From positions 8,481,373 through 8,545,372 of the forward strand of contig NC_135222.1 of NCBI RefSeq assembly GCF_052324685.1: 64,000 nt of DNA. The letters are read 5' to 3'. This document shows, one piece after another, positions 47,100 to 58,664 of this stretch (position 1 is the stretch's first letter; each line of letters opens with the position of its first letter). Below the pieces are notes generated by a model. It had not been told where the DNA came from. It worked only from the letters and a program-made list of their open reading frames with translations, and did not search any database. The DNA comes from Brachyhypopomus gauderio (Eukaryota; Chordata; Actinopteri; Gymnotiformes; Hypopomidae). A program made the translations under genes and the position numbers.

Positions 47100-50000
47100 A
47101 GTTATGATGACCATTTTCCCCCTTAACATTAAAGTGCATTTGTGGAACATTTTGGGATTTTTTTTTTTTTTTTTTTGGTTGTTGTTTTTGGTTTTTTTTG
47201 GGGGGGGGGTTTTACATGTCATAAAGACATTAATCACTGTCATGAATGTGCAGGCTATGGGAAATGAGGTCATTTTTAAATCAAGCTTTTCAGCTTTGTT
47301 CGTGTTGAACAATGGAACATGTCAGTCTAATGTGCACTTGAGGATGTATCATTTTTTTTTATCATCAATGGTATTAGATATGTCAGTTCCACCTTCCAAG
47401 TCTGCCCCTGTCTGGTGCGACGGGCGCTGTGCCGCACAGCTCCCTATAAATAAATGGACTCTTGTAAGGTTAGTGCCCTTTCTTAGCATTACATCAGGTG
47501 CCTCGTTGCCATGACGACGGCAATTAGCAGGAACTCGGGGAGACGGTTGAATACGAGCCTGTCCCTAGTACCCATAGCAACCAAGGTCAGGCCTGCAATG
47601 CACATCTGCTTTCTGTGTCGGCGAGAGTGCTAAAGGCTACGGGGCTCGGGGAGAAAGGCGGCGTGCGCAGAAGGCCAGTTCCAAAACCTCCTGGTCCTGC
47701 CGTTCAGCCCCAGGCCCTTATTAAGACCCCTTTTAAAGGAGCAGTTAGTATTTAGTACAACAAAGAGGTCTTAAAGGAGGGAGCGGGGAGCATGCCGTCT
47801 TCGCCACATGCACAGAAGTATGAAGGCAGGAGTAACGATCCTGACGAGCGTTAGAAATGGGCTTGCGCTTCACGTTGGGGTTTTAATTTTTTTTTGGTCG
47901 AATCAAATCATTTGGCTAATGGCCAGCAGAAGTATGCTCTTTAAGGATCAGTGGATGTCTGCTGATGTTGATGGGAAAAAAGGGATGTAGCTATGTTTGT
48001 TTTTTCCCTCCCCACACACACACACTGTGTTCGTTGAAACATATGAAGCAGACCAGTGTTTGAACACACTTGTACTTAGCATTAGCTCTGTGGCTTGTAC
48101 CATAGCTGTACTGCACAGCACAGTGCCTGTTTTGATGATACGACATGATGTCCTCTGTCTAATTTGTAGCAAGTGTTTTCAGTCACGCCTTTAGGCAGCA
48201 GTGGTTGGCTAAGCAGGAGAGAACCCGCCCATAAGTATCACAGCCCAGCTGCAGTGTCCTTATACCTCATAATTACAGCTTTCAAAACTCAAGAGTCTCC
48301 GCATCCCAATTTGAATGACCTTTTCCTTATAAACTTGGGAACTCCTCATTGTCCAATTAATATCTAGATGACTTGTTTCAAGCTATTCTGTCTATGTGTA
48401 GTCACTGAAAATTCACAGTTCACTATTAACATTTGCTACAAGGCAAATGCGATGTTGATTATGTATACTATTTCTAATGTAAAACTGCTATTAAGAGTTT
48501 TCTACAAGTATAATGGAAAGGGTGAATATCACAAAAAAATGTCTTTTCAAATCAAGTTCTCGCCACAGTGTGTTTTAAGTGTGTTGCCAAAAGGTAATTG
48601 AATTGCCATTGTATGTGTTGATGAGGTTTAAGGAAATTAACAATGATTGGATCACTAAAAATCATTAATTCAAATGAACAAATCAGTTAAATGTTTAGTT
48701 TTAGTTTTTTAGTTAAACTAAATTTAAATAGAAAAATCAAGAAAACTATGAACACAAACCAGGGGTCACTACTGAATCCACTTTGCTTCTTGAAAGTTCG
48801 AAGAGCAGTAGAACATAATTTACATCATTAATAAACCACAAAATGCGAGGTTTGATTATTTTTCTTTGCTTCAGAAATAGTTGTCTGAAGAACGTTGTTC
48901 TCCGATGGAGAAATGCCTCTCGAACATGGCTTAAGGGTGAAACGTTTGAAAGGTTATTATGTAATTAGAACCTAAGACCCTCTTTTGTTTTTAATTGAAG
49001 TACCCCATAAATCTGCCTCTCCTGCATTACGAAAGCAAGACAAAGCAGTTGCACTAAAATTATTAAGTCCTTTTTATGTTTTTCTGATTTGTGGCACACA
49101 GGTGTAATCAGACATAGTGTGGAAATGACAGTAAAAAGTCAATACAAACACTGTGTTAGAAAAGTTGACTAAACTTCATGATGTTGGTTATGTCTCAGTT
49201 GACTTTTACTTATTATGCTAATGATATTAGCTATTACTTTTGCTAAGACATAAGATGTTTTTACTTTGATTTCCTTGCCATCAGAACATACCTAGCTTTT
49301 TTGCTTTATGAACATGGTATATGATATTTCATTACAATGGTTGTCATTTGTACTTGCATATAAAGATTATCAATGTATGCTTCAAATACTACTTATGGTC
49401 TGACTCTAATAAGGGCTCAGAAACATGTTTGACCTCAGACCTCAGCAATCCTTGGAGATATAATGAGAGTTGTTGAGGAATCCATTTGCGCCATTATAAT
49501 CAAACATATTCATACCACTAAGTACGCCCTGCAGTGTTAAACATGGATTTTGCAACCATTATGAACATTTTCCATTTAATTGTAGCTGCTTATTTAGAGG
49601 AGGTCATCATATGGAAGGCACATATTTTCCCCGAAATGAATTTGAAATTGCAAATAATTCTTTGAGCAATTATGTGTTCTGTCTCTACCCCCATTGTGAT
49701 ATTTGGTGATATTAATGGCATGTCCTCATCCTCTGTTTTAGTTGGCTGTGGGGGTGGAGGGGGGTACAACTGATTGATGCCTCTCCCATGAGACTTTGCA
49801 ACATGTTCCGGAACAGCCTAAATGAAACCAACATAGCCTAAATAAAAGGCTGTAGTGGAGAGGTATCTGTAGGGTGGTCAGTTCTACTGCGGACTTCTGC
49901 ACTGTATGTTTTATAAAAAGCATGTTTTAAAAAATCCAAAAACTAAAGGCACAGCAGAGAGAATGAACACATTAAAAGCAGGAAAGGCAGCTTCATGTTT

Positions 50001-51600
50001 GGCCTTGAGTGCTGGATAATGGCCTTCCAATTATCCCTGTTCGAAGGGATCTAGACTTAGTTGTAATTTTCTGTAATAGCAGGCTTGGAACATGGAGGGG
50101 GAGCTGCAGTTAAAAAAATGTGTGAGAAGACCAGGAGTTGTGCTAAGTGGATTGGAGGATATTTTGTGGTTGTGCCTTTTCTCCTTTTTCTTTATTCCTT
50201 TTTTTTTGGGGGGGGGGGGGGGGGTACATGGCCATTGGACTTTGTCCATTGTCCTTGTGGACATACTGAGGTCTTAATCTGCCAGTAGCTGCCTCAGCCT
50301 GGAGGATCTTGAAGATGAGAGTTTCCCTTTTTTGTTTTCCTTCATATTTTGCCTAATATTCGTCCTACTCCACGGCCAAGCTTTTAGCAACCACCAACGA
50401 AGGGGCATTTTGAAAATGGAATTGGGGGGAGTCGGGTTTGGGGGGGGGGGGGGGGGGGGTGTGAATGGAGAGATTTGAATGCTCATTGGCTATTCAGTCA
50501 AGAAGGCCAGAACCCACTTGAGGTCCATTTGGGTGCTCTTACCTGCCTTGCTGTGTTGAATAGCACTTTTGTTCTACAGGAGAAGAGACTGGAAGAATGG
50601 TAGAGCACTCGGGTCTACATTGGTAAGCATGCCTAAAGCTTTTCAGATACAGTATAACAAGTTCTGAAGACATACAAAGGCTATATTAAACCCAGGGACA
50701 TGGGCTGCTAAATGTTCCCGCCCTTGCCATTACATGATTGGGTAGTTTGTAAAGCAGCTCTACAAAGACAAAAGATTTTTTCTTTGCGGATTAATCAGTC
50801 CACAACACAGGGATGAGTTAATGAAATAGAAAATGCTTGGTGTTTTCTTAACAAATGTAATGTTTATTTGAATGAATATTAATGTTTTTTGAATTATCTT
50901 GCTTTTTTGAGAATTTAAACCATGCCATAAATTACATTAGAATAATTGTACATTATTTTGTTGTAATCATATTTTATAGCAAATTGTTAGGACACAAACA
51001 ACTGTAAATGTTTTTTTAAAAGCCTTTTGTCAACTGTTAACCCAGAGGCAGGGAATGTAGACTGTGAAAGGCACTGGCAGAAACAAACAAACCTCTCTAC
51101 ATAGCATTTGGTTTGACTAAAAAGTCCAACGAGGGATTGCTTGGATGATTAGCCATCAATGTGACAGGCTTCTGTTGCTTAGGAACATGACTATTCTGCC
51201 TTAATTGTCGCTTCACTTGGTCCGCTCCAAACAGCTTCAAATTGACAGCAGTTGTAATTTCCCTTCTAAATATGAATGTTTAGCACACACAGAATCATCT
51301 GTTGTCCTCATTTCATACACATTCCCTTTTTATGCTACCTTGTGTGATTCGATGATTATTTTTATTTTTTCAGGACATAACTCACATCCCTGCTTGCTTA
51401 CATGGGATGTCCTGACACTCCCTGACAAAACATTTCTCTGAGTACTTATTGCTCCCTGATGCTGGTTGCCATGGTTACTTCCCAGTGCCAAAGGAAAAGG
51501 GGAGATGGGGGGAGAGACAGAGCAAGCAGGTGACTGCCTGTGCTAGCTGTGTGTAATTTTGTTAGTGAATCAGTGTTTTGGGGGGGGGGCTAGCAAGGAC

Positions 51601-51628
51601 CTGTGTGTGTGTGGGAGAGAGGGGTGGA

Positions 51629-51701
<73 letters not shown>
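51601..51701. repeat. (TG)n(CG)n(TG)n microsatellite
   Basis: Alternating purine-pyrimidine sequence with a GCGCGCGCG core at about 51,662-51,671 between two TG tracts. This pattern favours the Z form of DNA. Confidence 0.95.
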
Positions 51702-51705
<4 letters not shown>

Positions 51706-52071
51706 GTGTCTGTGAAGGAGAGTTTGGAAAAAACATCATGTCAGGGAGTTGGAACAGAATTCACACGTAATGCAATGTGTTTTGGGTCCACTAGAGGGCC
51801 ACAAGTCAATGTCAACTGCGTAAAAAAAAGCATTAAATGGATGTTTTGATTCAATCTTATGGGAACCTTCTAAAACTAATATTAAAGAAACGCACCAATG
51901 GACTTTAAATATTGGTTATTTTGGTCTTTAGTGTTTTTACTGATTCCTGTTGCCTAATATGTAAATGGAGGCATTGATCCAGGAGCCAAACTCTGACATA
52001 GTAGTGTAGTTATGATAACTGTAGTATGTAGTGTGTGTGTGTGTGACTGACTGAGTGAGTGACTGAGTGAC

Positions 52072-52097
52072 AGAAAGAGAGAGAGAGAGAGAGAGAG
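52072..52097. repeat. (GA)n microsatellite
   Basis: Short GA tract following a degenerate GAGTGACT repeat (52,040-52,070). Confidence 0.9.
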
Positions 52098-52699
52098 ATA
52101 ATGAGTTTTAGAGTTTTATCAGTTAGCCACACATGAAGCTGGAATCCACCCATTGACTATTGTGTTATTTTGATTTATTTGAATTCTCTGATCTTATATC
52201 ACATACTTCTAACAGACTAATACATTAAATGTATGAAACAACTTGTCGTAGTACACGTTTTTGCTCAGAATCACTTACCAACTTAATAATTACTGCTTTG
52301 ATATACATTAGACATTTTACAAATAATTTCACTGTACTCTTCTAAGAAGTAAACACAGAACAACCATGAGTATTACACCACTACAAAAAGGTTATTTAAG
52401 TGTTCAGGTAAGGTGCATCAAATCATGTATTTGCGAACATCTAAAGATCTATTATAATTGGCTTTAAATAACTTTTTATTCACTGCTATTGACTAATTGT
52501 TGCATATTCTACATATGCTCTTAATCTAGAAATAGATCACAGATTCACAATTCATTAGAAATGCATCTTGTATCATAGATTTTTTGTTATTTGAACCATT
52601 TCTAACATTACTTAGCCTTTCACTTTTTGTCTTTCAAAAACTTCCTGAGGGACTCTTGTTATGAAAGTGCTTTTTTTATTATTATTATTATTATTTTAA

Positions 52700-53520
52700 T
52701 AATGGTTACGTCATGCTCGTGAAATTGACAGGCCACCTGTCGGTCGAACGGATCTCGCCTTTAAGAAGCAGCGTTAGAATGAAAACTGGAACTGTTCACA
52801 GCACATGGTGCTGAAGAAGTCAGAACATGCGGCAGCAATTAGTATCAGAGCACGCTATTGCCAGACAGGCATAACACGAGCCAAAAACGCATGCTGCTCC
52901 ATAAGATTCATCACATAGTGGAAGGACGAGAGAATGTTCAATGAAATTTGAACTTCATTTGGACAACCATTGCTGGACGAGGTTTCGTCGAACAAGAACG
53001 TCTTCGAACAACGTTTACACAGTGTGTATTCCGCCTTTTTGTACTTCCTAATATTCTTGGTGAATTGTCTTGATATGTTTGAGTGCGTGGGAGAGCGATT
53101 CAGAGGCGTCACTGAACGAAGCAACAGGTAGAATTATTTTAATAACACACTTGTCGGCTCATTTCTCGGTCTTACGTTCTCGATATTTCGTTTAGCTGCG
53201 GAAATCTTATTAGAAGCCAGCAGCACTGGACATGACAGTTAATTCAAGTAAATATTTCTGTTTAGTCTGTTTTCGGTAAAGACGATGCTAATTACAAGAA
53301 TGACCACGTCAGCGGCACAAAACTGCCGCGTCGACAAGTGTTCATTTTCTCACTGTAATATATTATTCTCGTATTTATACTTACTCTTCGTTCGTAAGTT
53401 TGCTTTTGTGTTTGGGCATTTTTATTTGATCCTAACGATTGTTGGGAGGGCGATACTTTATCTGAGAACAAGGTCTTCTCGGCAAGTTAAAACTAAATTA
53501 TAGCCCACTGTAAGTCTCAC
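52700..53520. promoter_or_regulatory. CpG-enriched block, candidate promoter of the mir-7 primary transcript
   Basis: CpG is scarce in most of the window, yet this 0.8 kb carries dozens of CG steps. It starts with a CRE-like TTACGTCA at 52,706-52,713. It lies about 5.5 kb upstream of the mir-7 hairpin on the same strand and has no protein exon I can recognise. A minus-strand ORF (52,855-53,124) lacks known motifs. The role is inferred from composition and position. Confidence 0.4.
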
Positions 53521-56500
53521 ATGTCGTTTCGTGGAAATTGCAGCAAAATAATGTTTTAGTTTTGTTTTTATAAATTAACCAAAATTCGTCTAATGAAAAG
53601 ATGCGTCATGCTGATTTGATGAAAGGTCACACTGACGTCCTGTATGTTTCAATGCCTACTAGGAGATTTCACTTATTTTTTCACTTTGAATTACTCAGAG
53701 TTTGGATTTAGGGCCTTTTAAATACTCAAGATTACACTCTTTCTTACTAGGATTAGAGTTAGGTGTAAGTCGGTGTGTGTGACACCTTGGTGAAGGCCCT
53801 CTGAGCCCATTTTGAGCACTGTTTCAGCACGGAATGCTGGACAGCTCCGTTTAAAAACCAAACTGATCAAACAGTCGCAGTAAAACAGTTCCTGTAAAAA
53901 CGGAAACGCCTATTTGCCAATTCCAGTTGTTCTGTGTAATTAATTAAAGTTTATCCTGTCTTGATACTTCAATGTACTTATTTGTATTATACATTTACTG
54001 TTTTAAAGGGAAACAATCAATGTTGTGAGTAGATAAATCGTAGTACCATATTCAATCATTTTCCCCCCAAAAAACCCCAAAACATTTAGAAGGAATGTTA
54101 CTCAGCGTTCTCGGCCTACCGAGAGAAAAACTGCATTTACGTTTACTGTAATGGGCGTCACCTAATTGCAGTTGCTCATTTAAATAACATGCATATATTC
54201 TCTATGTCATGGCTTTCGCACAACACTCGCTGCTTCAGCAGGTTTGAGTGAGGTGAGTACCAAATATGTGGTGATACTTAAAAGGTAAAATTTAGATATG
54301 ACATTTCATTAAATGACTGTTGGTAACAGACTGACGTAATTATACACAGATCTGTGCCTCTATCTCCGTTATATCTCTATCAGACCTGTGTATCTCTATC
54401 AGACCTGTGTATCTCTATCAGATCTGTGTATCTCTATCAGACCTGTGTATCTCTATCAGATCTGTGTATCTCTATCAGACCTGTGTATCTCTATCAGACC
54501 TGTGTATCAGACCTTGTTCTCAGCTTTCAGTCTAGCTTCCTTTATGACATAATTCAAACACACGGATACTGGAGAACCCTGCTGAAGATTCACTTAAATA
54601 GTGCTTTCCTCTGTGCACATTAACCTGAAGATGCCACCCAAACCAAATGTAATTATTAGTACGTGACATGCACACACATTTCTACAGATCTCGCCTGATG
54701 TAAAAAAGACAGTCGTCTTACAATAAACAATAATTTAATCTGATGTGAGATTAGGTGCAAGTACCACAGTTTTACAGCAATTTTATAGAGGCCTGTGGGC
54801 TTTTGAAGGAGTAGACTAGCTCTTTTGAAGCACCAGGGTGTTGGAGGGGGGAAAGGGTAGATCAAAACATGATAGAATATGTGCAAAGAGGCTCCATTTA
54901 AGGACACATTTGATGTACTATTGCAATCTGTGGTGGAGGAATAAGCAGGCAATGCTTGTGGTCCCTGGGGGCAGAGGGGGCACAGACCATTTTTGATGTC
55001 GTCTTTCATCGGGGGGGAGGGGGGGGTGGGCTAGAGGCTCTTTGCTTGCAGAGTCAGGGAGACCAGGTTATTCCTGAGAGGATGCACTAAGCCGCCAGTT
55101 GACTCCTTCTGCGCTGAAGGAGAGGTGTTCTTAGAAGCGATTGCTGTGTGTGCTGAAGAGACCCACATGCCAGTTCTTCTCAGCAAAGCTGTAGTAGTTT
55201 GATGAATCCACCTCTAAACAATAGCTCGATCAGACTGCATGTCCACATGACCCTGCTGCTCAGGACAGAATAAAGAAAAGGTTTAGTCTACAAATGCTAA
55301 CAAACGCTTTGTAAAGAGTTTTAAAATGGACCAAAGAAGTCTCTGCCTATGAGGGAAGGAATTCGATCATAGGGGCCCCACATGGTTGATGCCGGGGTCA
55401 AGCATGCCATGTTACCCAGCAAGCCGTCTTGTTCTGGAGCTGTGTCATGGCAGGTGGGTTCCTCCTGGAGCCTTGGAGTACCAGAACTGGGAGGCCAGGA
55501 CCCTGCTTAGCCTGCCTTGAACAATCACCCTTCGTTTCTACTCTGCCAACATAACTCAGAAAAAAAACAGTCCTCATAGAAACCACTACTGTGGTCAGAT
55601 GTTCATGAAAGCTAGTGGGAACCAGCAAGTCTGATTTTGGTCACTAAATGCTGATTACTAATAGCCTGATCTGATCCCTCTTCATTTCACATTTCATTTT
55701 ACGTTCTGGGGTTATTGCTCCTTGAATACAATGAGGATTCAAGTTATCACAGTTCTCTATATCTTTGGCATGAGGACAGTAGAAAATTATGTTGGTGTTT
55801 TGAACTATATTTGTAATATATACTGTAGGGTTTAACCATATTGTTTGGATGAAAGGACTAAATGCCCGGTTAGTGATTAATCTCTTTAAAGTCTGTAGTC
55901 AAAACAACAAGGAAACAGCACAGCACTCTTTAAAATTAATATTGATATATAATCTTCTAATGATGTGAATGACATGGAATTTGAATAATTAATACAAATA
56001 ACAGCTTCCATAATTGTAGCTCACTGCACTTTGTGTATCTTGTGAAACAGTAATTCAATACAAACGTACTGCAGAACATCTAAATTCCTTTCAAAGTGCA
56101 TCTAGCATTATTGTTCAATTTCCCCCTATGATTGTGTTTGTGTTCATCCCAGTCATTAATAAATGTCTATCTTGCCATATCTAAATTGATAAGAAATTCC
56201 CCATTATTTTTATTGTCATGATTCATTAGGAATATGGTGCCTCCTCAGTGTATCTGTACGTAGTGCTGTATGGTATTGTTTGGTACAGTACAGTCACAGG
56301 GAGGGCATACAGCAGGTTGTCTGGGCTGATTGGTTTCCTCTAAACCTAATCTACCTCCTGTGTGTAGGGGGTGGGGAAGTAAGAGAGCGAGTGAAAGAGA
56401 GAGAAACAGACAGAGAGAGAGAGGAGAAAAAGATTGAGTGAGGCTCCATTCCTTTTTCCATAAATCCCTCAGCTAACCATTTCAACCCAGCACGGAGGAC

Positions 56501-58578
56501 GGAGAAATTAATGAAAGAAGGATTGAATAAAAAGCTATGTAAAATATTTCTGCCATGTTCTCTCCAATAACAAGCTTGTTTGATGATGGTAGTGTAATCA
56601 AATCACAGCATAAGGGGAGGAGAGTGTTGTTCCTTAAAGGCATGGTTTTTCAAAGTAAATGCTATTGCTGTATTTTTGCGCTCCCAGCGAAATATTAATT
56701 TCGCCTCATTTTGGGGATGCGATATGTACTGTTATCTGCCTCAGCCACATGCTGTATGCTCTGTTTCCCTCCCCAATCACCTTATTTTTGATGGCGAATT
56801 ACAGCTAGAATTGTAGAATTCTAGTGACATTTGCATCATGTAATATCTGCAACCTACAAGAAACGATCACAATTCAAATGTATTAATTTCTTTCACTCAT
56901 TAATTTTTATAAGTGTGTAATTGTTGACTATGCAGAGGACATGTTAGTTGTCATATTTATGTCTATGGATTATATATTTATTTTGTCTACGTAGTTTATG
57001 ATTCATGTTATGTTTTTTATGTTTTATTTATGTGTAGTTATTTTTTCCCAAACTATGATGTTAATTCTTACCTGCAAATAATGAACCTCTTGGTTCTTTT
57101 ATGGAATCGATCAGTAAATTTTCCATCTCCACTTTTGCTGCTTATTAAAATAGATCAGTTTAATTTTAAGGAGTGGATTCCTTTTTTATGTAGCATATCA
57201 TGTTTCTGTAGCTTGCATTGTCTTTCCCTTTTCTTCGGGAGTAGTAATAAGAATGATTGCCTATGGTTTATGAGTCGTAAGTCTGCCAAATTGCACAGGC
57301 ACTTATCGTGATCATTAGTTTCCATTCAGATGGCACAAGGGCAGAAGTAAGCACTGCTGTTCTTGGCCATCTCTCCCCGCTGAGCCACATCACTAGTTGA
57401 ACAGAATGTAAGGGCTTTCATTGCATCTAGGGGATATAATTTCAGCTTTTAATAATGCATTACTGTTCAACATGGCAACCATTCTATTCCCCCCGGGACT
57501 GAATATTCTCAAGAGGTCTTTAGCAAATAATTGAACACACACATACATACCATGATTTGAAAGAGTTATTGTCAAGGTAAATTCTAAAGCTGCTTTACAT
57601 CGACATAAGTAGCTAAAATTACACACAATTTCTTTCTCATTCCATAGATATTGAGTGCTGGAATCCATCATCAATAAGAGCAAACCTATAGTGTTTCCAA
57701 CAGGTTTACTAATTCCACCGAACCTTTAGTTGTAATTGTTGTCACATATCCTGATTTGCTTTTTCCATATTCAAATAGATGAATGGATGTGCGCATGCAT
57801 AACGGATGAATGGACAGACAGATGGAAAGACACATAGCAGGAGGAGTGAAGCAAGCAGGGAACAAACGTCCACCCTATTGAATTTGATTAGAATTACCCC
57901 CATGCTCTTACGCTGTTGTTCACTGAGCCACAGACACAGACTAATTATGCAGTTGCTGGAATTACAAATGCTTGGCACAAACCAATAAATCTGTTTCATA
58001 AGAGCAGCGTGCCTGCGTTGATGACTTGTACCACAGTGAGAGCCTGGTTGCCAATGGGCACACCCTGGAGTATCCAGTGAAACGAGGACTCTGGAAATAG
58101 CCCTCAAATATAACTGAGAATATGGACTAGGCTGCATGGTTTGTGGAAAGGGCACGTGGATACAGCACCGTGACATTATTAACTCAAGACATTTTTTTCC
58201 AGGGCCGTGTAAGTCACCTTATATTAGAGGAGGCTTTCTGAGACCACGCTGGAAAGGTTTTTTTGAGTGACGCTCAACTACGTATATACTTGGATGTGAT
58301 TGTAGTGTTCATAAAAATGTGCAAAAATCAAGAATAAATTTAACAACTGTATTTATAACTGTTTCATAACGAGCCTTCTGTGTAATTCCTTCCTTCACAC
58401 TATGGAAATGTTTATTACTCTCTATGTACATTTATTTCAATTCACATGCTTTTGGTTCACATATTATTTCCTCAATTAACACCTGATTCACTCTGTCCAA
58501 TAAAAATGGAAATTAAACTCTGTGAACGTTCAATGTACACATTCTAGTTTATGCTATAATGTTTGGTTCTGCTTTAGT
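53521..58578. other. mir-7 gene desert, right part
   Basis: No protein gene is visible. A 19-bp minisatellite lies at 54,372-54,504 and G-rich runs at about 55,011-55,030. A GA-rich stretch at 56,385-56,430 is followed by a block to about 56,790 whose even composition suggests conserved non-coding DNA. Any upstream exons of a mir-7 host RNA would have to lie here, but none can be fixed from sequence. Confidence 0.55.
54372..54504. repeat. 19-bp minisatellite, 7 copies
   Basis: Seven back-to-back copies of TATCTCTATCAGACCTGTG, start every 19 bases from 54,372; copies 3 and 5 have T for the second C of ACC. Since 19 is not a multiple of 3, every frame gives the same 19-residue period, which explains the repetitive ORF. 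Confidence 0.95.
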
Positions 58579-58664
58579 TCTGGGCACTGTGGAAGACTAG
58601 TGATTTTGTTGTTTAAAATATGTCAACTGCGACAACAAGTCACAGTCTGCCTCAGTGAGCAGGA
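58579..58664 (+). ncRNA. mir7: microRNA mir-7 precursor
   Basis: miR-7 is a deeply conserved microRNA active in neuroendocrine, pancreatic and pituitary cells. The 5' arm at 58,590-58,612 is identical to mature miR-7-5p, including the seed GGAAGAC and the following TAGTGATTTTGTTG. The 3' arm at 58,633-58,654 begins CAACAAGTCACAGTCTGCC, one base off the human miR-7-1-3p over this span. The arms pair around a 20-base loop, and the flanks extend the stem (GCACTG with CAGTGAGC). It lies on the plus strand, downstream of mrps11, as human MIR7-2 does on 15q. The teleost locus suffix cannot be assigned. A 75-codon ORF overlapping it is fortuitous. Confidence 0.95.

Larger units (their letters stand above)
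46864..52699. other. Downstream of mrps11, mir-7 gene desert, left part
   Basis: After the mrps11 3' UTR no protein gene is visible. Poly-T/poly-G at 47,158-47,209 and poly-G runs of 17 (50,208-50,224) and 20 (50,440-50,459) stand out. The block 47,390-47,830 is GC-richer, with many CpGs, and resembles conserved non-coding DNA. It includes an RFX X-box-like GTACCC-AT-AGCAAC (47,568-47,581). A TG/CG tract lies at 51,631-51,701 and a GA tract at 52,072-52,097. ORFs across these tracts are artefacts. Confidence 0.6.

Noticed and set aside
47047..47514. 155-codon ORF
   Set aside because: It spans poly-T/poly-G runs and the mrps11 3' UTR; residues are mostly F/L/G from homopolymers.
52855..53124. 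89-codon minus-strand ORF with CKRCSKTF
   Set aside because: It has a single CxxC, no complete zinc finger and no family match; it is likely open because of local composition.
54372..54504. Possible CRISPR array
   Set aside because: The units are contiguous with no spacers, and this is a vertebrate genome.
54354..54623. Repetitive 89-codon ORF (ISIRSVYLYQTC repeats)
   Set aside because: It is the frame-rotating translation of the 19-bp minisatellite.
53521..58578. mir-1179 next to mir-7
   Set aside because: The human pair is linked, but I found no match to the mature mir-1179 seed and body here.
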